A stretch of DNA of 64,000 nt from Parvibium lacunae (GTDB lineage Bacteria; Pseudomonadota; Gammaproteobacteria; Burkholderiales; Burkholderiaceae_D): positions 1 through 64,000 of the forward strand of contig NZ_QPGB01000001.1 of NCBI RefSeq assembly GCF_003335215.1, written 5' to 3'. Shown here piece by piece: positions 54,329 through 63,494 of the stretch; position 1 is the stretch's first letter, and each line of letters begins with the position of its first letter. The notes beneath the pieces were generated by a model. It was not told where the DNA came from and did no database searches. It was given only the letters and a program-made list of their open reading frames with translations. A program made the translations under genes and the position numbers.

Positions 54329-54866
54329 TTTCGTCTTTCGTCTACTGCTGACATTCAATGCCACATCGCTCCTTCTCATTATCTTTCTCGTTCAAAATCG
54401 TCAAACTCTGGAGAAATTCATTCCCGCTCTTACCCAGTTCAACCTTCCTGGCTGGATTTCGTATGCAGTTTACCTTGGCGTTCCTATTGCACTGACGGGT
54501 ATTAGCATCTTTTCCAGTTCACGCCTTGGCAAGGATGAGTTCAAGAAAGGTGAAGTTGAAAGCATTGAACACGCGAACAATAGCTTTCTTCCTAGTTATC
54601 TTGGCTATTTCTTTGTCGCGCTTGGCATCAGCAATTGGGAGGTTATGTGGTTTGTGTATGTCGTCCTTTTTGTGTTTACATTTCTATCGCAGGCGCTCTA
54701 CTTCAATCCCTTGTTCCTGTTGTTTGGCTATGAGTTCTATAACATCAAAACCAAAAACGGAACAGCGATATTCCTGATTAGCCGTCATCAGTATAAGCAG
54801 CCAGGCGATATTGAGATCGCCACGGCGTACCGTATCAACAACTATACGTTCATTGAGAAGGATTAG
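54321..54866 (+). CDS. KwaA-like membrane protein of a Kiwa-type defence pair
   Basis: 181 residues from the ATG at 54321, preceded by GGGAGG; a GTG at 54306 is possible. There are four hydrophobic segments: about 4-24, 45-65, 90-110 and 112-135. The tail NPLFLLFGYEFYNIKTKNG and AIFLISR, followed by a hydrophilic end (INNYTFIEKD), matches what I recall of KwaA-type proteins. The gene overlaps hsdS and ends 2 bases before the next gene, as expected of KwaA-KwaB. The region is visibly richer in A+T than hsdM and hsdR. Assignment is from topology, tail and partner, not from a search. Confidence 0.6.
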   Translation: MVNFVFRLLLTFNATSLLLIIFLVQNRQTLEKFIPALTQFNLPGWISYAVYLGVPIALTGISIFSSSRLGKDEFKKGEVESIEHANNSFLPSYLGYFFVALGISNWEVMWFVYVVLFVFTFLSQALYFNPLFLLFGYEFYNIKTKNGTAIFLISRHQYKQPGDIEIATAYRINNYTFIEKD

Positions 54867-54868
54867 GC

Positions 54869-55699
54869 ATGGATCACGTCTTTGCGAGGGTTAAAAATCT
54901 GCGTAAAAAGCCATTTTTTAAGCTCATCTCAGACCACACGCTGTATGAAGGTGTGAGCGTAAGTGTAGATTCTTGCGTTGCCTATAGCCCAGATCACAAT
55001 TTGGATGAAGACTCTTGGTTCAAGATTGAGGGCTTTAAAGGTTATGATTTTTGCTTGGATATTCTCAAAAAGGACTTTGATACTAAAGATTATGACGATC
55101 TGAAAAAAGAGAGGTTCTCGGAAATCGCATATCTGCTTGCCATCCAAGGTGGTAACTTCTATTTCCAGAAAGTTTCACCGTCGCTATTTATTATGCGGAA
55201 ATCTATCATTTTTGGTGAAGTGGCAAAAATTGAGAACCCCGAAAATCGCCTGGTCGTCAAGCCGTTGCCCGACGCAATTTACCTAAAAGACTCCGACACC
55301 CTAGTATTTCGCGACCTTGCGGGAATAGCTAGCATCTTCAAGGGGATAGACGTACTTTTCAAGGAGGCTACAAAGGAAGAGGTCACCAAATTCTTGTCAG
55401 AGTCATTTATAAAATTGGAAAATTACGGCGTTGATGATGTTTCCAAGCCAAACCGTAAGCGTATTGGTTTGGCAATGACGACGTTAAGCACCATGTCACA
55501 GGAGGATAGGAATTCATTGATTCCATATATCAGTGACTATTGTGAGAACACGCTGACTTACGATGCGGTCACTGGAAAATTCACCATCTGCAAAGATGAT
55601 GACTTGAAGCAGCTTGTTTACGGTATCGAGCAGCGCTTTTACACCACACTCATCAGTAAAGAAAAGCGGCTAGCCAACTCGGTGCAGACTGTTGTTTAG
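54869..55699 (+). CDS. KwaB-like (DUF4868-type) protein of a Kiwa-type defence pair
   Basis: 276 residues, soluble. The middle segment [25 protein letters not shown] and the C-terminal stretch with [16 protein letters not shown] and [24 protein letters not shown] follow the DUF4868 pattern that defines KwaB. It begins 2 bases after the four-helix membrane protein and 8 bases separate its stop from hsdR. Kiwa senses phage infection at the membrane and blocks phage replication and late transcription. The N-terminal 100 residues are unfamiliar, and the protein is somewhat shorter than classical KwaB (about 315). It is A+T-rich relative to its hsd neighbours. Confidence 0.55.
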   Translation: MDHVFARVKNLRKKPFFKLISDHTLYEGVSVSVDSCVAYSPDHNLDEDSWFKIEGFKGYDFCLDILKKDFDTKDYDDLKKERFSEIAYLLAIQGGNFYFQKVSPSLFIMRKSIIFGEVAKIENPENRLVVKPLPDAIYLKDSDTLVFRDLAGIASIFKGIDVLFKEATKEEVTKFLSESFIKLENYGVDDVSKPNRKRIGLAMTTLSTMSQEDRNSLIPYISDYCENTLTYDAVTGKFTICKDDDLKQLVYGIEQRFYTTLISKEKRLANSVQTVV

Positions 55700-55707
55700 G
55701 TAACAGC

Positions 55708-58700
55708 ATGGATTCTGATCTCATGAAATCGCCCATAACCCGCTCTGAGCGCAAGACGCAGAACCGTGTTGCCGCTCTGTTTACTGATGAAAGTCGCCCT
55801 GACTGCCTTGGATTTGATCACCTGGGTGAGTGGAGTAAACGCGACAATAACCGCTGCATCGAAGCAGATTTTTTGCGCGGCAACCTCAAGAAGCGTGGTT
55901 ATTCCGATGCGCACATTTCTGCTGCGCTGCAAAAGCTCCTGACCGCCGCCGACTCCACCGGCATCACCCTGTATCAAGCCAATCTGCGAACCTACCAGCT
56001 GCTGCGCTATGGTGTACCTGTACAGATTGCAACCGGGCAGGCGCATGAGACCGTACACCTAATCGACTGGGAAACCCCTGGCAAAAACGACTTTGGCTTG
56101 GCCGAAGAGGTCACCTTGCGCGGCGGCTACGAGCGGCGGCCCGATCTGGTCGTTTACATCAATGGCATCGCGGTCGCCGTCATTGAGTTGAAACGCAGTT
56201 CGGTGGAGGTGGCCGACGGTGTTCGTCAGCTCATCACCAACCAGGAAGAGATTTTCAACAAAGGATTTTTCAGCACGGTGCAGTTGGTGCTGGCGGGAAG
56301 CGACTCGCAGGGTTTGCGCTACGGCACCACGGGCACCCCTGAAAAATTTTTCGTCGAGTGGAAGGAGCGCAAGGATAAAGGCGCCGCCACATCAGAGCAG
56401 CATTCAGCAACAATGGCAGAAGGTGCGCTTCTGGACATTCCACTGGCGCAGATGTTTGACAAGGTGCGCCTGCTGGATCTGATCCGCAACTTCATCATCT
56501 TCGATGGCGGGCAAAAGAAGGTGCCTCGCGTCCATCAATACCACGGCGTGAAAGCGGCCCAGGAGCGGGTGAGGCAGCAGGAAGGCGGTGTGATCTGGCA
56601 CACCCAAGGCAGCGGCAAGAGCATTCTGATGGTGCTGATTGCCAAGTGGCTGCTGGAATTTGACCCGCACGCCCGCGTTCTGGTCATCACCGACCGTGAT
56701 GAGTTGGACAAGCAGATCGTGGGTGTGATGCGTAATGCAGGCGTGATTGGCGAGGATGCGGCATCGCCGCGCATCACCTCTCGCGCGGAACTGGTTGAAA
56801 AGCTAGGGGCAGCCACGCCACGCTTGATGTGTGCGCTGATCCACAAGTTTGATACGACCGACCTGAAGGGCGAGCCTCCGAGGGTGGTGGGCCGTGTTTA
56901 CGTCTTCGTCGATGAATGTCACCGCACGCAAGGCGGCGACATGAACAAGCAGATGAAGCGATGGCTGGAGAACGCCATCTTCATCGGTTTCACCGGCACG
57001 CCTCTGCTGCGCAAAGACAAGCAGACCACCCGCGAGGTTTTCGGCACCTACATCCACACCTACAAGTTCGATGAAGCGGTGGCCGACAAGGTTGTGCTTG
57101 ACCTGAAGTACGAAGCGCGCGATGTGCCTCAGCGCCTGACGTCAAAGAAAGCTATCGATGCGTGGTTTGATCAGAAAACCAAGGGGCTGAACAACTTTCA
57201 GCGTTCGGTTCTGCGTAAGCGCTGGGCGACGATGGAAGAGCTGATGAGTGCCGGTGAGCGCAAGCAGCGCATCATCGCCGACATCATCCACGACTTCGGA
57301 GTCCAGCCGCGTCTGAACAATGACCGGGGCACGGCCATTCTGGTGGCAGCCTCCATCTACGACGCCTGCCACTACTTCCGGTTGTTCCAGAACACGTCGT
57401 TTGGCAAGTACTGCGGAATCATTACGTCCTACGAGCCCAACCACAACGCGATTTCGCGCGAGCCCAAGGACAGCGACGAGCGCTACAAGTTTGACACCTA
57501 CACCCAGCACGTCCTGCAGAAAGATCAGACCACCAAGGACTACGAGGACAAGACCAAGCAGCGCTTCATCGATGAGCCTGCCAATCTGAAGCTGCTAATC
57601 GTGGTGAGCAAACTGCTGACCGGTTTCGATGCGCCTTCCTGCACCTACATCTACCTCGACAACGAGCTGCGCGATCACAACCTGTTCCAAGCTATCTGCC
57701 GCACAAATCGGCTTGACGGCGACGACAAGGACTATGGCCACATCGTCGACTACAAAGAGCTGTTCGAGAAGGTTCAGGATTCCATCGCCGTTTACACCTC
57801 GGACGAGCTGGACATCGACGAAGGTGGCGATGACGGCAACATCACCGTGAAGAACTGGCTGAAGGAAGGTAAGGCGCAGCTCGATGCTGCCTGGGAAGCA
57901 CTGCGCTACTTGTGTGAGCCGGTGGCCATGCCCCGCGAGATGGAGCAGTACCTCCACTACTTCTGCGGTGATGCCAACGATCCAGAAGCGTTGCTGAACA
58001 CCGAGCCGCTGCGCATCTCGTTCTACAAGTCGGCAGCCGCATTCCTGCGAGCCTATGCAGCAATTGCCCAGAACCTCGAAGAAGCAGGATATTCAGCAGC
58101 TGACATTGCTGCGCTCGAAAAAGAGATCGAGTTCTACAGCGACACCCGGACGGCGATCAAGAAGCATTCAGGTGAAGAGTTGGACATTAAGCCTTATGAG
58201 GCGGATATGCGCCACCTCATCAACACCTACATCCAAGCAGACCCGGCTGAAAATTTGGGCAATCTGAGCTCGCTCTCGCTGACCGAGTTGATCATCGAAA
58301 CCGGCATTCATGATGCCATTGCCAAGAAGCTCAACCAGAAGGGCAAGCTGTCGAGGAATGCGATTGCAGAAGGCATCATCAACAACGTCCGCAAGACGAT
58401 CATTCGGGATCAACTGACTGATCCGAAGTTTTACGAGGAGATCTCCAAGCTCCTCGAAGACCTGATCAAGCAAAAGCGCGATGACACCGCTGCCTACGAG
58501 AAATTTCTCCAGAAGGCCGAAGAGTTGGTGAAAAAGATGGCTCATAAGTGCAATGGCGAAGGGTTGCCCGCAGAGCTAGGCGCAAAACCCCAATTGGCGG
58601 CACTCTACCGAAACCTGGAGAGTATTTTGGCAAATGCTGCACCACCAAACACGCTCCAGGAGGAAGCTGCTGACTACACTAACGGGCGCCTGCAATTGAC

Positions 58701-58863
58701 ATTAAAAATTGATCAGGCAATGAGAGAGCAGGCACCAGCAAATTGGAAAGGCGATGAAATTAAAGAGAAGCAGATACTCAATGCCTTATTCCCGATCATG
58801 TCGAGGGATCGGGTGGCGACGCAGGCCATTTTTGAAATCATCAAGAACCAATCGGCTTATTGA
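55708..58863 (+). CDS. hsdR: Type I restriction endonuclease/translocase subunit
   Basis: 1051 residues. The N-terminal nuclease motif is [21 protein letters not shown] (Asp146, Glu160, Lys162). The SF2 motor has [11 protein letters not shown] (P-loop at about 299-305), [10 protein letters not shown] (Asp402, Glu403), [11 protein letters not shown] and later [16 protein letters not shown] and [10 protein letters not shown]-terminal helical domain binds HsdM. It pumps DNA and cuts unmodified targets. All motifs look intact. It is separated from hsdS by the two Kiwa-like genes. Confidence 0.95.
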   Translation: MDSDLMKSPITRSERKTQNRVAALFTDESRPDCLGFDHLGEWSKRDNNRCIEADFLRGNLKKRGYSDAHISAALQKLLTAADSTGITLYQANLRTYQLLRYGVPVQIATGQAHETVHLIDWETPGKNDFGLAEEVTLRGGYERRPDLVVYINGIAVAVIELKRSSVEVADGVRQLITNQEEIFNKGFFSTVQLVLAGSDSQGLRYGTTGTPEKFFVEWKERKDKGAATSEQHSATMAEGALLDIPLAQMFDKVRLLDLIRNFIIFDGGQKKVPRVHQYHGVKAAQERVRQQEGGVIWHTQGSGKSILMVLIAKWLLEFDPHARVLVITDRDELDKQIVGVMRNAGVIGEDAASPRITSRAELVEKLGAATPRLMCALIHKFDTTDLKGEPPRVVGRVYVFVDECHRTQGGDMNKQMKRWLENAIFIGFTGTPLLRKDKQTTREVFGTYIHTYKFDEAVADKVVLDLKYEARDVPQRLTSKKAIDAWFDQKTKGLNNFQRSVLRKRWATMEELMSAGERKQRIIADIIHDFGVQPRLNNDRGTAILVAASIYDACHYFRLFQNTSFGKYCGIITSYEPNHNAISREPKDSDERYKFDTYTQHVLQKDQTTKDYEDKTKQRFIDEPANLKLLIVVSKLLTGFDAPSCTYIYLDNELRDHNLFQAICRTNRLDGDDKDYGHIVDYKELFEKVQDSIAVYTSDELDIDEGGDDGNITVKNWLKEGKAQLDAAWEALRYLCEPVAMPREMEQYLHYFCGDANDPEALLNTEPLRISFYKSAAAFLRAYAAIAQNLEEAGYSAADIAALEKEIEFYSDTRTAIKKHSGEELDIKPYEADMRHLINTYIQADPAENLGNLSSLSLTELIIETGIHDAIAKKLNQKGKLSRNAIAEGIINNVRKTIIRDQLTDPKFYEEISKLLEDLIKQKRDDTAAYEKFLQKAEELVKKMAHKCNGEGLPAELGAKPQLAALYRNLESILANAAPPNTLQEEAADYTNGRLQLTLKIDQAMREQAPANWKGDEIKEKQILNALFPIMSRDRVATQAIFEIIKNQSAY

Positions 58864-58871
58864 GTAACTGG

Positions 58872-59591
58872 ATGATGAACGAGACAATCCAACTGGGCGA
58901 GATTTCAATAGCGGTGACCAGGAAGGACATCAGGAATGTCCACCTTACCGTTCATCCGCCTGATGGACGTGTAACCCTCGCGGCCCCAACCAACACTCGC
59001 CTTGAAGTGGCGCGTGCCTACGCGATCTCCAAGTTGGTCTGGATTCGTGACCAGCAGAGAAAACTGGAATGTCAGGCGCGGGAAACACCACGCCAGTTCA
59101 TTGAACGCGAGAGCCACCACGTTTGGGGGCGTCGCTACCTGATGACGGTGGACTACCAGGATGTGAAGCCTTCAGTCGTCCTCAGCAACAAGCGGATCAC
59201 CCTGATCGTTCGTCCTGGCTGCAGCGCAGACAAGCGCGCGGAGGTGATGCATGAGTGGCACAAGTCGTTGCTGCACGAGGTTGTACCGCCACTAATCCAA
59301 AAGTGGGAGCAAAAGCTCAAGGTGAGTGTCTCAGGCTACTTCCTGCAACGGATGAAAACCAAGTGGGGTAGTTGCAATCACGCAGAGGGAAACATCCGCC
59401 TCAATACGGAGTTGGTGAAAAAGCCTAAGGATTTGCTGGAGTACGTCATCGTGCATGAAATGGCTCATTTGATCGAGCCCACGCACAGTGATCGCTTCAT
59501 CGCCATCCTTGAAGAGCATTACCCCAGCTGGCGAGAGGCACGCGATGAGTTAAATGAATTGCCGCTTGCGGCAGAGGTTTGGAGGAAGTGA
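58872..59591 (+). CDS. YgjP-type (DUF45/SprT-like) zinc metallopeptidase
   Basis: 239 residues from the ATG at 58872, preferred over a TTG at 58860 and alternative to the ATG at 58875. It contains the YgjP landmarks MKTKWGSCNHAEGNIRLNTELVKKP and HEMAHL (His195-Glu196-His199) followed by EPTHSDRF with the third zinc ligand. Genes of this type often follow hsdR in type I loci; a role in defence is not established. Eight bases after the hsdR stop. Confidence 0.88.
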   Translation: MMNETIQLGEISIAVTRKDIRNVHLTVHPPDGRVTLAAPTNTRLEVARAYAISKLVWIRDQQRKLECQARETPRQFIERESHHVWGRRYLMTVDYQDVKPSVVLSNKRITLIVRPGCSADKRAEVMHEWHKSLLHEVVPPLIQKWEQKLKVSVSGYFLQRMKTKWGSCNHAEGNIRLNTELVKKPKDLLEYVIVHEMAHLIEPTHSDRFIAILEEHYPSWREARDELNELPLAAEVWRK

Positions 59592-59592
59592 T

Positions 59593-60546
59593 ATGGCATT
59601 AAATCTGGCAAAGCTCGTCATCGGCTATTTGAAAGATCGGCCTGAGCAGAAATTAACTGCACGGCAGATTGCCGAGTGGGTGTTCGCCACTTACCCAGAG
59701 GAATGCCAGGAAAAGCGGGCCAATAGCCGCGGCGATTACATCAAGTCTGATGCGGATCTGGTGCAGCAGCTCGTTGCAGAAATCAGCTCGCAGCGTCCGC
59801 GTATACAAACTAAGCATCCAGAACTCAAAACGACTGAAGGACGGCCGCGCAAGTATTATTACTCGGAGCGCTCGGACAGCGCCGAAGTGGCGGCGGCCGA
59901 AAGCGAGAGCACGTCAACGGCTGCGGATGCAAGTGCTTTGAAGATTGATGAACATGCGCTCTATCCGCTGCTATCCCAATACCTGTGGGAGGCGGAGGAT
60001 TTTGGGGTTTTCTCCAAGCGCATCGATGAGAAGCGCTCGTCCAACAAACGCGGGCCGAACGGCAACCGCTGGCTGTACCCGGACGTGGTCGGCATGAAGG
60101 ATTTGGGCAAGGAGTGGCATCGCGAAGTGCGCAACTGCGTGACTGAATATTTCGACAAACGCACCAAGCTGTGGTCATTCGAGGTAAAGCGGCTGATCAA
60201 CCGTTCGAACGTACGCGAGTGCTTTTTTCAGGCTGTATCGAACTCGTCGTGGGCCAATTTTGGCTATCTGGTCGCGGCGGAAATCGGCGGCACTGATACG
60301 CTGAAGGAACTGCGGATGCTGTTTGCCGCCCACGGCATCGGCTTCATCAAACTGGACGTGGAAAACCCTGCTGATAGCCAGGTTCTGATTCCTGCCCGAG
60401 AGCGTGACGAAATCGATTGGGATATGGTCAATCGTCTGGCCACAGAGAACCGGGATTTTCTGGAATACGTGAAGTTGGTGAAACAGTTTTACCAAACTGG
60501 TGAGGCGCGGCTGGCAGATTGGGACGTTCCCGATCTGGACGATTGA
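59593..60546 (+). CDS. HrgA-like protein (COG2958 type)
   Basis: 317 residues from the ATG at 59593. The N-terminus (LAKLVIGYLKDRPEQKLTARQIAEWVFATYPEEC) resembles the winged-helix HARE-HTH region. A low-complexity linker rich in Ser/Ala/Glu (about 100-120) is followed by YPLLSQYLWEAEDFGVFSKRIDEKRSSNKRGPNGNRWLYPDVVGM, a segment with nuclease-like spacing of acidic and basic residues. This matches COG2958/HrgA, found next to restriction genes in Helicobacter and elsewhere. It starts immediately after the metallopeptidase stop and ends the operon. Function unknown. Confidence 0.78.
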   Translation: MALNLAKLVIGYLKDRPEQKLTARQIAEWVFATYPEECQEKRANSRGDYIKSDADLVQQLVAEISSQRPRIQTKHPELKTTEGRPRKYYYSERSDSAEVAAAESESTSTAADASALKIDEHALYPLLSQYLWEAEDFGVFSKRIDEKRSSNKRGPNGNRWLYPDVVGMKDLGKEWHREVRNCVTEYFDKRTKLWSFEVKRLINRSNVRECFFQAVSNSSWANFGYLVAAEIGGTDTLKELRMLFAAHGIGFIKLDVENPADSQVLIPARERDEIDWDMVNRLATENRDFLEYVKLVKQFYQTGEARLADWDVPDLDD

Positions 60547-60717
60547 TCTCATGCTCTAGGTAGCCAATGAGGCTCTGACGTTTGGTAGAGTGCTCAGCTC
60601 CAGTAATCACCGGCAAGCGGTTTTTTGTGGCCGCTCAGCACCGAGTTGCCATTGCTACAGAAGCTTCCAAGCACAATCGGCCTCTTCTAAACCTGCATCA
60701 GGACTAGGGGAGAAGGC

Positions 60718-60749
60718 AAAAAAACCAACCGTATAAGGGTTGGTTTTTT
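60718..60749 (-). terminator. Terminator attached to the tmRNA fragment
   Basis: Stem AACCAACC / GGTTGGTT flanked by A and T runs, directly after the 3' CCA of the tmRNA fragment when read on the minus strand. The same kind of stem follows the complete ssrA gene. Confidence 0.7.
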
Positions 60750-60755
60750 ATGTAT

Positions 60756-60983
60756 TGGTGGAGCCGGGGGGAGTCGAACCCCCGTCCGTCAGTCCTCTAC
60801 AAACAGTTCTACATACTTAGCCGCTCTACTTGAATCTCATGTGTGGCTTAGCCGAGAGGCAGGCCGACCACACACCAGTCACCTTAAGTTTAGAACCTGA
60901 CTAAGTAACCCAGCCGTGTTCGAGTCTCTGTGTATGACGCTGCTGTGGGTTGCCCCACCTGACCCAGAGACCAATCAGTGCAG
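60756..60983 (-). pseudogene. ssrA: 3' fragment of a tmRNA gene (attachment-site remnant)
   Basis: 228 nt that align end to end with the 3' part of the complete tmRNA at 63495-63722, from the encoded CCA to just downstream of the tag frame, at roughly 75-80 % identity by eye. The acceptor, T-arm and a pseudoknot region are present; the 5' half and the tag codons are missing. Differences in the T stem (GGGGG/CCCCC against GCGGG/CCCGC) and in one pseudoknot helix (GTCTCTG/CAGAGAC against GCCTCTG/CAGAGGC) are compensatory, so the fragment derives from a functional gene. Confidence 0.88.
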
Positions 60984-61100
60984 TTCCCGCGCAGTCGCAA
61001 CCCAGTCCTGCAGATTTTTTCGCGTCACCGTACATTGAGGTCTACAGACGCCCAGAGCCGCGCCATGAGCAGCGGGAGTGAGTCGGCTGCGCGCTGAAAA

Positions 61101-61259
61101 TCAACCCGCGTTTGCAGGTGACCAGGGGCCTCCAGCTGTCCACTGTTCTGAAAACACCGAGTTGTCATGGGCGGCCTTGATGACAGGCAGCATGAAGGCA
61201 CGCAGTGCTGCAATGATATCGCCCAAGGCCAGCGCTTCCAGGCGGTTCTTGCTCCGGAA
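61101..61259 (-). pseudogene. Remnant resembling the C-terminus of an AbiEii-type nucleotidyltransferase
   Basis: A frame encoding FRSKNRLEALALGDIIAALR, then AFMLPVIKAA and SEQWTAGGPW, resembling the end of AbiEii-family proteins (pattern FLRKN ... ALRxFLxPV ... W.xGGPW). Nothing coding precedes it in this frame. It is joined head to head to a recombinase fragment. Recognition is from memory of the family pattern. Confidence 0.4.
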
Positions 61260-61404
61260 GGCCAACCTGACCACGCTGGCACCCGACATCGTGGCGGCCA
61301 TCCTGTACGATGCATTGCCGAATCACATTACGCTGTTCGAGCAGGCGGTCGATCCTCCGGCGCTGTGGGATGAGCAGCGATCTCGACTTACAGTTCGCGA
61401 CTGA
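61255..61404 (+). pseudogene. Remnant of a site-specific recombinase C-terminus
   Basis: In frame with 61261, the translation contains TTLAPDIVAAIL, then ALPNHITLFEQAV and PALWDEQRSRL, closely matching the C-terminal end of a group of serine-type recombinases (LAPDIVEAILDG ... W.EQR). The upstream part of the gene is absent. It is a likely leftover of the machinery that brought this island. Confidence 0.5.
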
Positions 61405-61576
61405 ATTGTCGGTGATAGTGGGTGTTTGATGCTACGGCTGCAGGTCAGTTATCAGCTATTCCACCCGCTCGTGCGTGCTCGGCGCATACATCGGGAACTG
61501 TCGGTGTGCTTGTCGAAATATCCCGACCAGCAAGCACGCCTTGAAGAGCCAGAAGTGCGACTCTTTGGCGAGCGTG
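61405..61576. other. No recognisable feature
   Basis: 172 bp between the recombinase remnant and the end of the AbiEii gene. Open frames exist on both strands (for example 61426-61695), but none has family-like features. Confidence 0.4.
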
Positions 61577-62689
61577 CTACCGGATATGATTGCCTGGATG
61601 TGCGTTGTAATGGGCGGATATTCCGCTGTTCCCCACCGAGCGCTTTCCGGGGCTATTTCGTGCAAGATCATTGCACCGAGGGCAATCCCTATTGATCGCT
61701 GTTTCCAGCGCACGCAGGTGATCGACGATGGCATCGAAGCCGGGAGGCTCGCCGATGAACATGCCGGCAGCGATCATTCGCTGAAAGTCATCGCGCAACG
61801 CGGCTAGTGCGGTGTCTTCCGGAATCAGTTTGAGCTGCCCGGCCAGGCATGCGTCGTAGTTGGCGTAGCTCGCGTTGTAGAAGATCTTCTTGTGTTTGAC
61901 CACGTCTGCGAGCAGAGTGCGATCGACCACAGCGGCTTGCCCATGTTCAATGTCGGCCAACATCGCCAAGTCGTACCAATGGCGAGACAGACGTTCGGCG
62001 CCTGTGCGGAACTCTTCGCGCTGACATTCGACGTGCATCAACGTCGCCTTCTCCCAGAAGGTACGTGCTGGGGACAGCACACTGACCGTCGGCTGCGGGA
62101 ATTCGAGTTCAGCGACATGTTCCGCAATGTCAGGCCGCACCACATGCTCCTCATTCGGCTCGGTGATGTTGCGGCCACCGAACTCGATCAGGACGCTGTT
62201 ACCGACGTAGTCTCCGGATTTCTCCAGCACGGTCGGGTAGTGCACCCGCAACTGCTCGCCGTCATCGCTGATTTCAAGACGGAATGCATCGGCGCTGAAC
62301 TCGGTGGCCAGCATCTTCTGGAAGTGTGGTACCACTACACCGTGAGCATGGTCGCGTACGAAGGACTTGAGATCTTCGCTGAACTTCTTCAGCCGATTGC
62401 GCGAGACCCCTTCGGCAAATGGGTCGAAGGTTCCGTCCAGTCCTCGATAGTCGAGGGTGATGTCTACGTCCTCGGAGAAGCGTGCGATGGCTCCGAAAAC
62501 TTTGGATAGTGAGGTGCCGCCCTTGAAGGCCATCGGAAGTCGATCGGGCATGGTGAACAGGGTCTGTAGCACCCAGCAGACCCATACATCTTTTTCCAGT
62601 ACAACAGGTGAGCGTGCAAGTTGCGGAGCAAGCGCCCGGTAAATTTGGGACTGCTCTTCTCGTTTGAGATGCAGGAAGGACTCAGGCAT
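61577..62689 (-). CDS. AbiEii/AbiGii-family nucleotidyltransferase toxin
   Basis: 370 residues. It begins MPESFLHLKREEQSQIYRAL and contains VLEKDVWVCWVL (Lys33-Asp34) and the nucleotidyltransferase core FKGGTSLSKVFGAIARFSEDVDIT (Gly57-Ser60, Asp74 and Asp76), followed by WEKATLMHVEC and RHWYDLAMLAD. This is the toxin half of an AbiE system; AbiEii enzymes modify tRNA or other NTP acceptors. The last 35 residues after LRALETAINR look unlike the family and may be a read-through into island debris. It overlaps the antitoxin gene by 8 bp. Confidence 0.88.
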   Translation of the reverse strand: MPESFLHLKREEQSQIYRALAPQLARSPVVLEKDVWVCWVLQTLFTMPDRLPMAFKGGTSLSKVFGAIARFSEDVDITLDYRGLDGTFDPFAEGVSRNRLKKFSEDLKSFVRDHAHGVVVPHFQKMLATEFSADAFRLEISDDGEQLRVHYPTVLEKSGDYVGNSVLIEFGGRNITEPNEEHVVRPDIAEHVAELEFPQPTVSVLSPARTFWEKATLMHVECQREEFRTGAERLSRHWYDLAMLADIEHGQAAVVDRTLLADVVKHKKIFYNASYANYDACLAGQLKLIPEDTALAALRDDFQRMIAAGMFIGEPPGFDAIVDHLRALETAINRDCPRCNDLARNSPGKRSVGNSGISAHYNAHPGNHIR

Positions 62690-63302
62690 GAGCTGCCATC
62701 CGCTCGTTTCGGAAGATGGCGTCGCTCATCCACGCAGGCATCGAGCTGGTGGCTGACTTCAGCACCTCGAACTCGCTCGATCCCAGCTTGCGCCGAATCT
62801 TCTCGACGAGAGCTGGAGTCACTTCCTTTTTGCCGAGGTACCACATTGCCGCAAGCGCGAGCCCCGCAGGTCGGCCGGCTAGGGCCAGCTTGCGCTGACA
62901 GACGTGCTGCAGTCTGATTTCCATCTTGCCCACGCGGATGCGCTTTGACGGGCCCGATGTCACGAATACAGATTGGGTTGGAACCTGAGTGGTCAGTTCG
63001 AGCCGACGCGCAGCTTCGGCACCGTGAATCTGGACAACCGCCCCAGTGGCCTTGGCAACGGTCTCGGCCACCTTCAGCGGTTCAGGCATTACCTTGCCGA
63101 CGAAACGGCTGACCTCAGGACGCACAAAGACGCCGCGCGTCACTCGCTCGACCGACCCTGCCTTGACGAGGCGCGACAGAGTCTGATCGACGGACGCACG
63201 CGTCCCGCACTCAAGGAATGCCGTCGGGGTGAAAGGCTCCCCAATCGGCATCGCCTCGATGCGCTCGCGAATCAGCTCGGCGGTCTTGATCGTCGTGTTC
63301 AT
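62682..63302 (-). CDS. AbiEi-type antitoxin/transcriptional regulator (DUF6088-like)
   Basis: 206 residues from the ATG at 63302; the longer frame to 63470 runs into the ssrA terminator region. An N-terminal winged helix (IKTAELIRERIEAMPIGEPFTPTAFLECGTRASVDQTLSRLVKAGSVERVTRGVFVRP) is followed by a domain of the AbiEi type (VQIHGAEAARRLELTTQVP, VGKMEIRLQHVC). It represses the operon and counteracts AbiEii. A probable promoter with CATATAT lies just upstream. Confidence 0.85.
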   Translation of the reverse strand: MNTTIKTAELIRERIEAMPIGEPFTPTAFLECGTRASVDQTLSRLVKAGSVERVTRGVFVRPEVSRFVGKVMPEPLKVAETVAKATGAVVQIHGAEAARRLELTTQVPTQSVFVTSGPSKRIRVGKMEIRLQHVCQRKLALAGRPAGLALAAMWYLGKKEVTPALVEKIRRKLGSSEFEVLKSATSSMPAWMSDAIFRNERMAAHA

Positions 63303-63461
63303 GTACGAAAATATATGCGAGTTTCTGACAAACTGCAAGTGCGACAGCTCGCTGGAGTGAGCGTGTGTCCCGGAACGGCCAATTCGGGCGGCTGGCGCAG
63401 TCCGCAGGCGTTCGCAGTAACCCGCACCAGTAAGCGGGAGCCGCCGCGATCGGGCAAGAAA

Positions 63462-63489
63462 AAACCCCAACCGATAACGGTTGGGGTTT
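63462..63489 (-). terminator. Terminator of the complete ssrA gene
   Basis: Stem AACCCCAACC / GGTTGGGGTT with a six-base loop, flanked by A and T runs, 5 bp beyond the tmRNA 3' end on the minus strand. Confidence 0.82.
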
Positions 63490-63494
63490 GTTAT

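Noticed and set aside
60756-61020. Second functional or permuted tmRNA
   Set aside because: No tag reading frame and no 5' tRNA-like half occur on either side of the fragment, so it cannot be a working one-piece or permuted tmRNA.
61426-61734. Overlapping frames on both strands downstream of AbiEii
   Set aside because: Neither resembles a known family. They lie in island debris and partly overlap the AbiEii 3' end.
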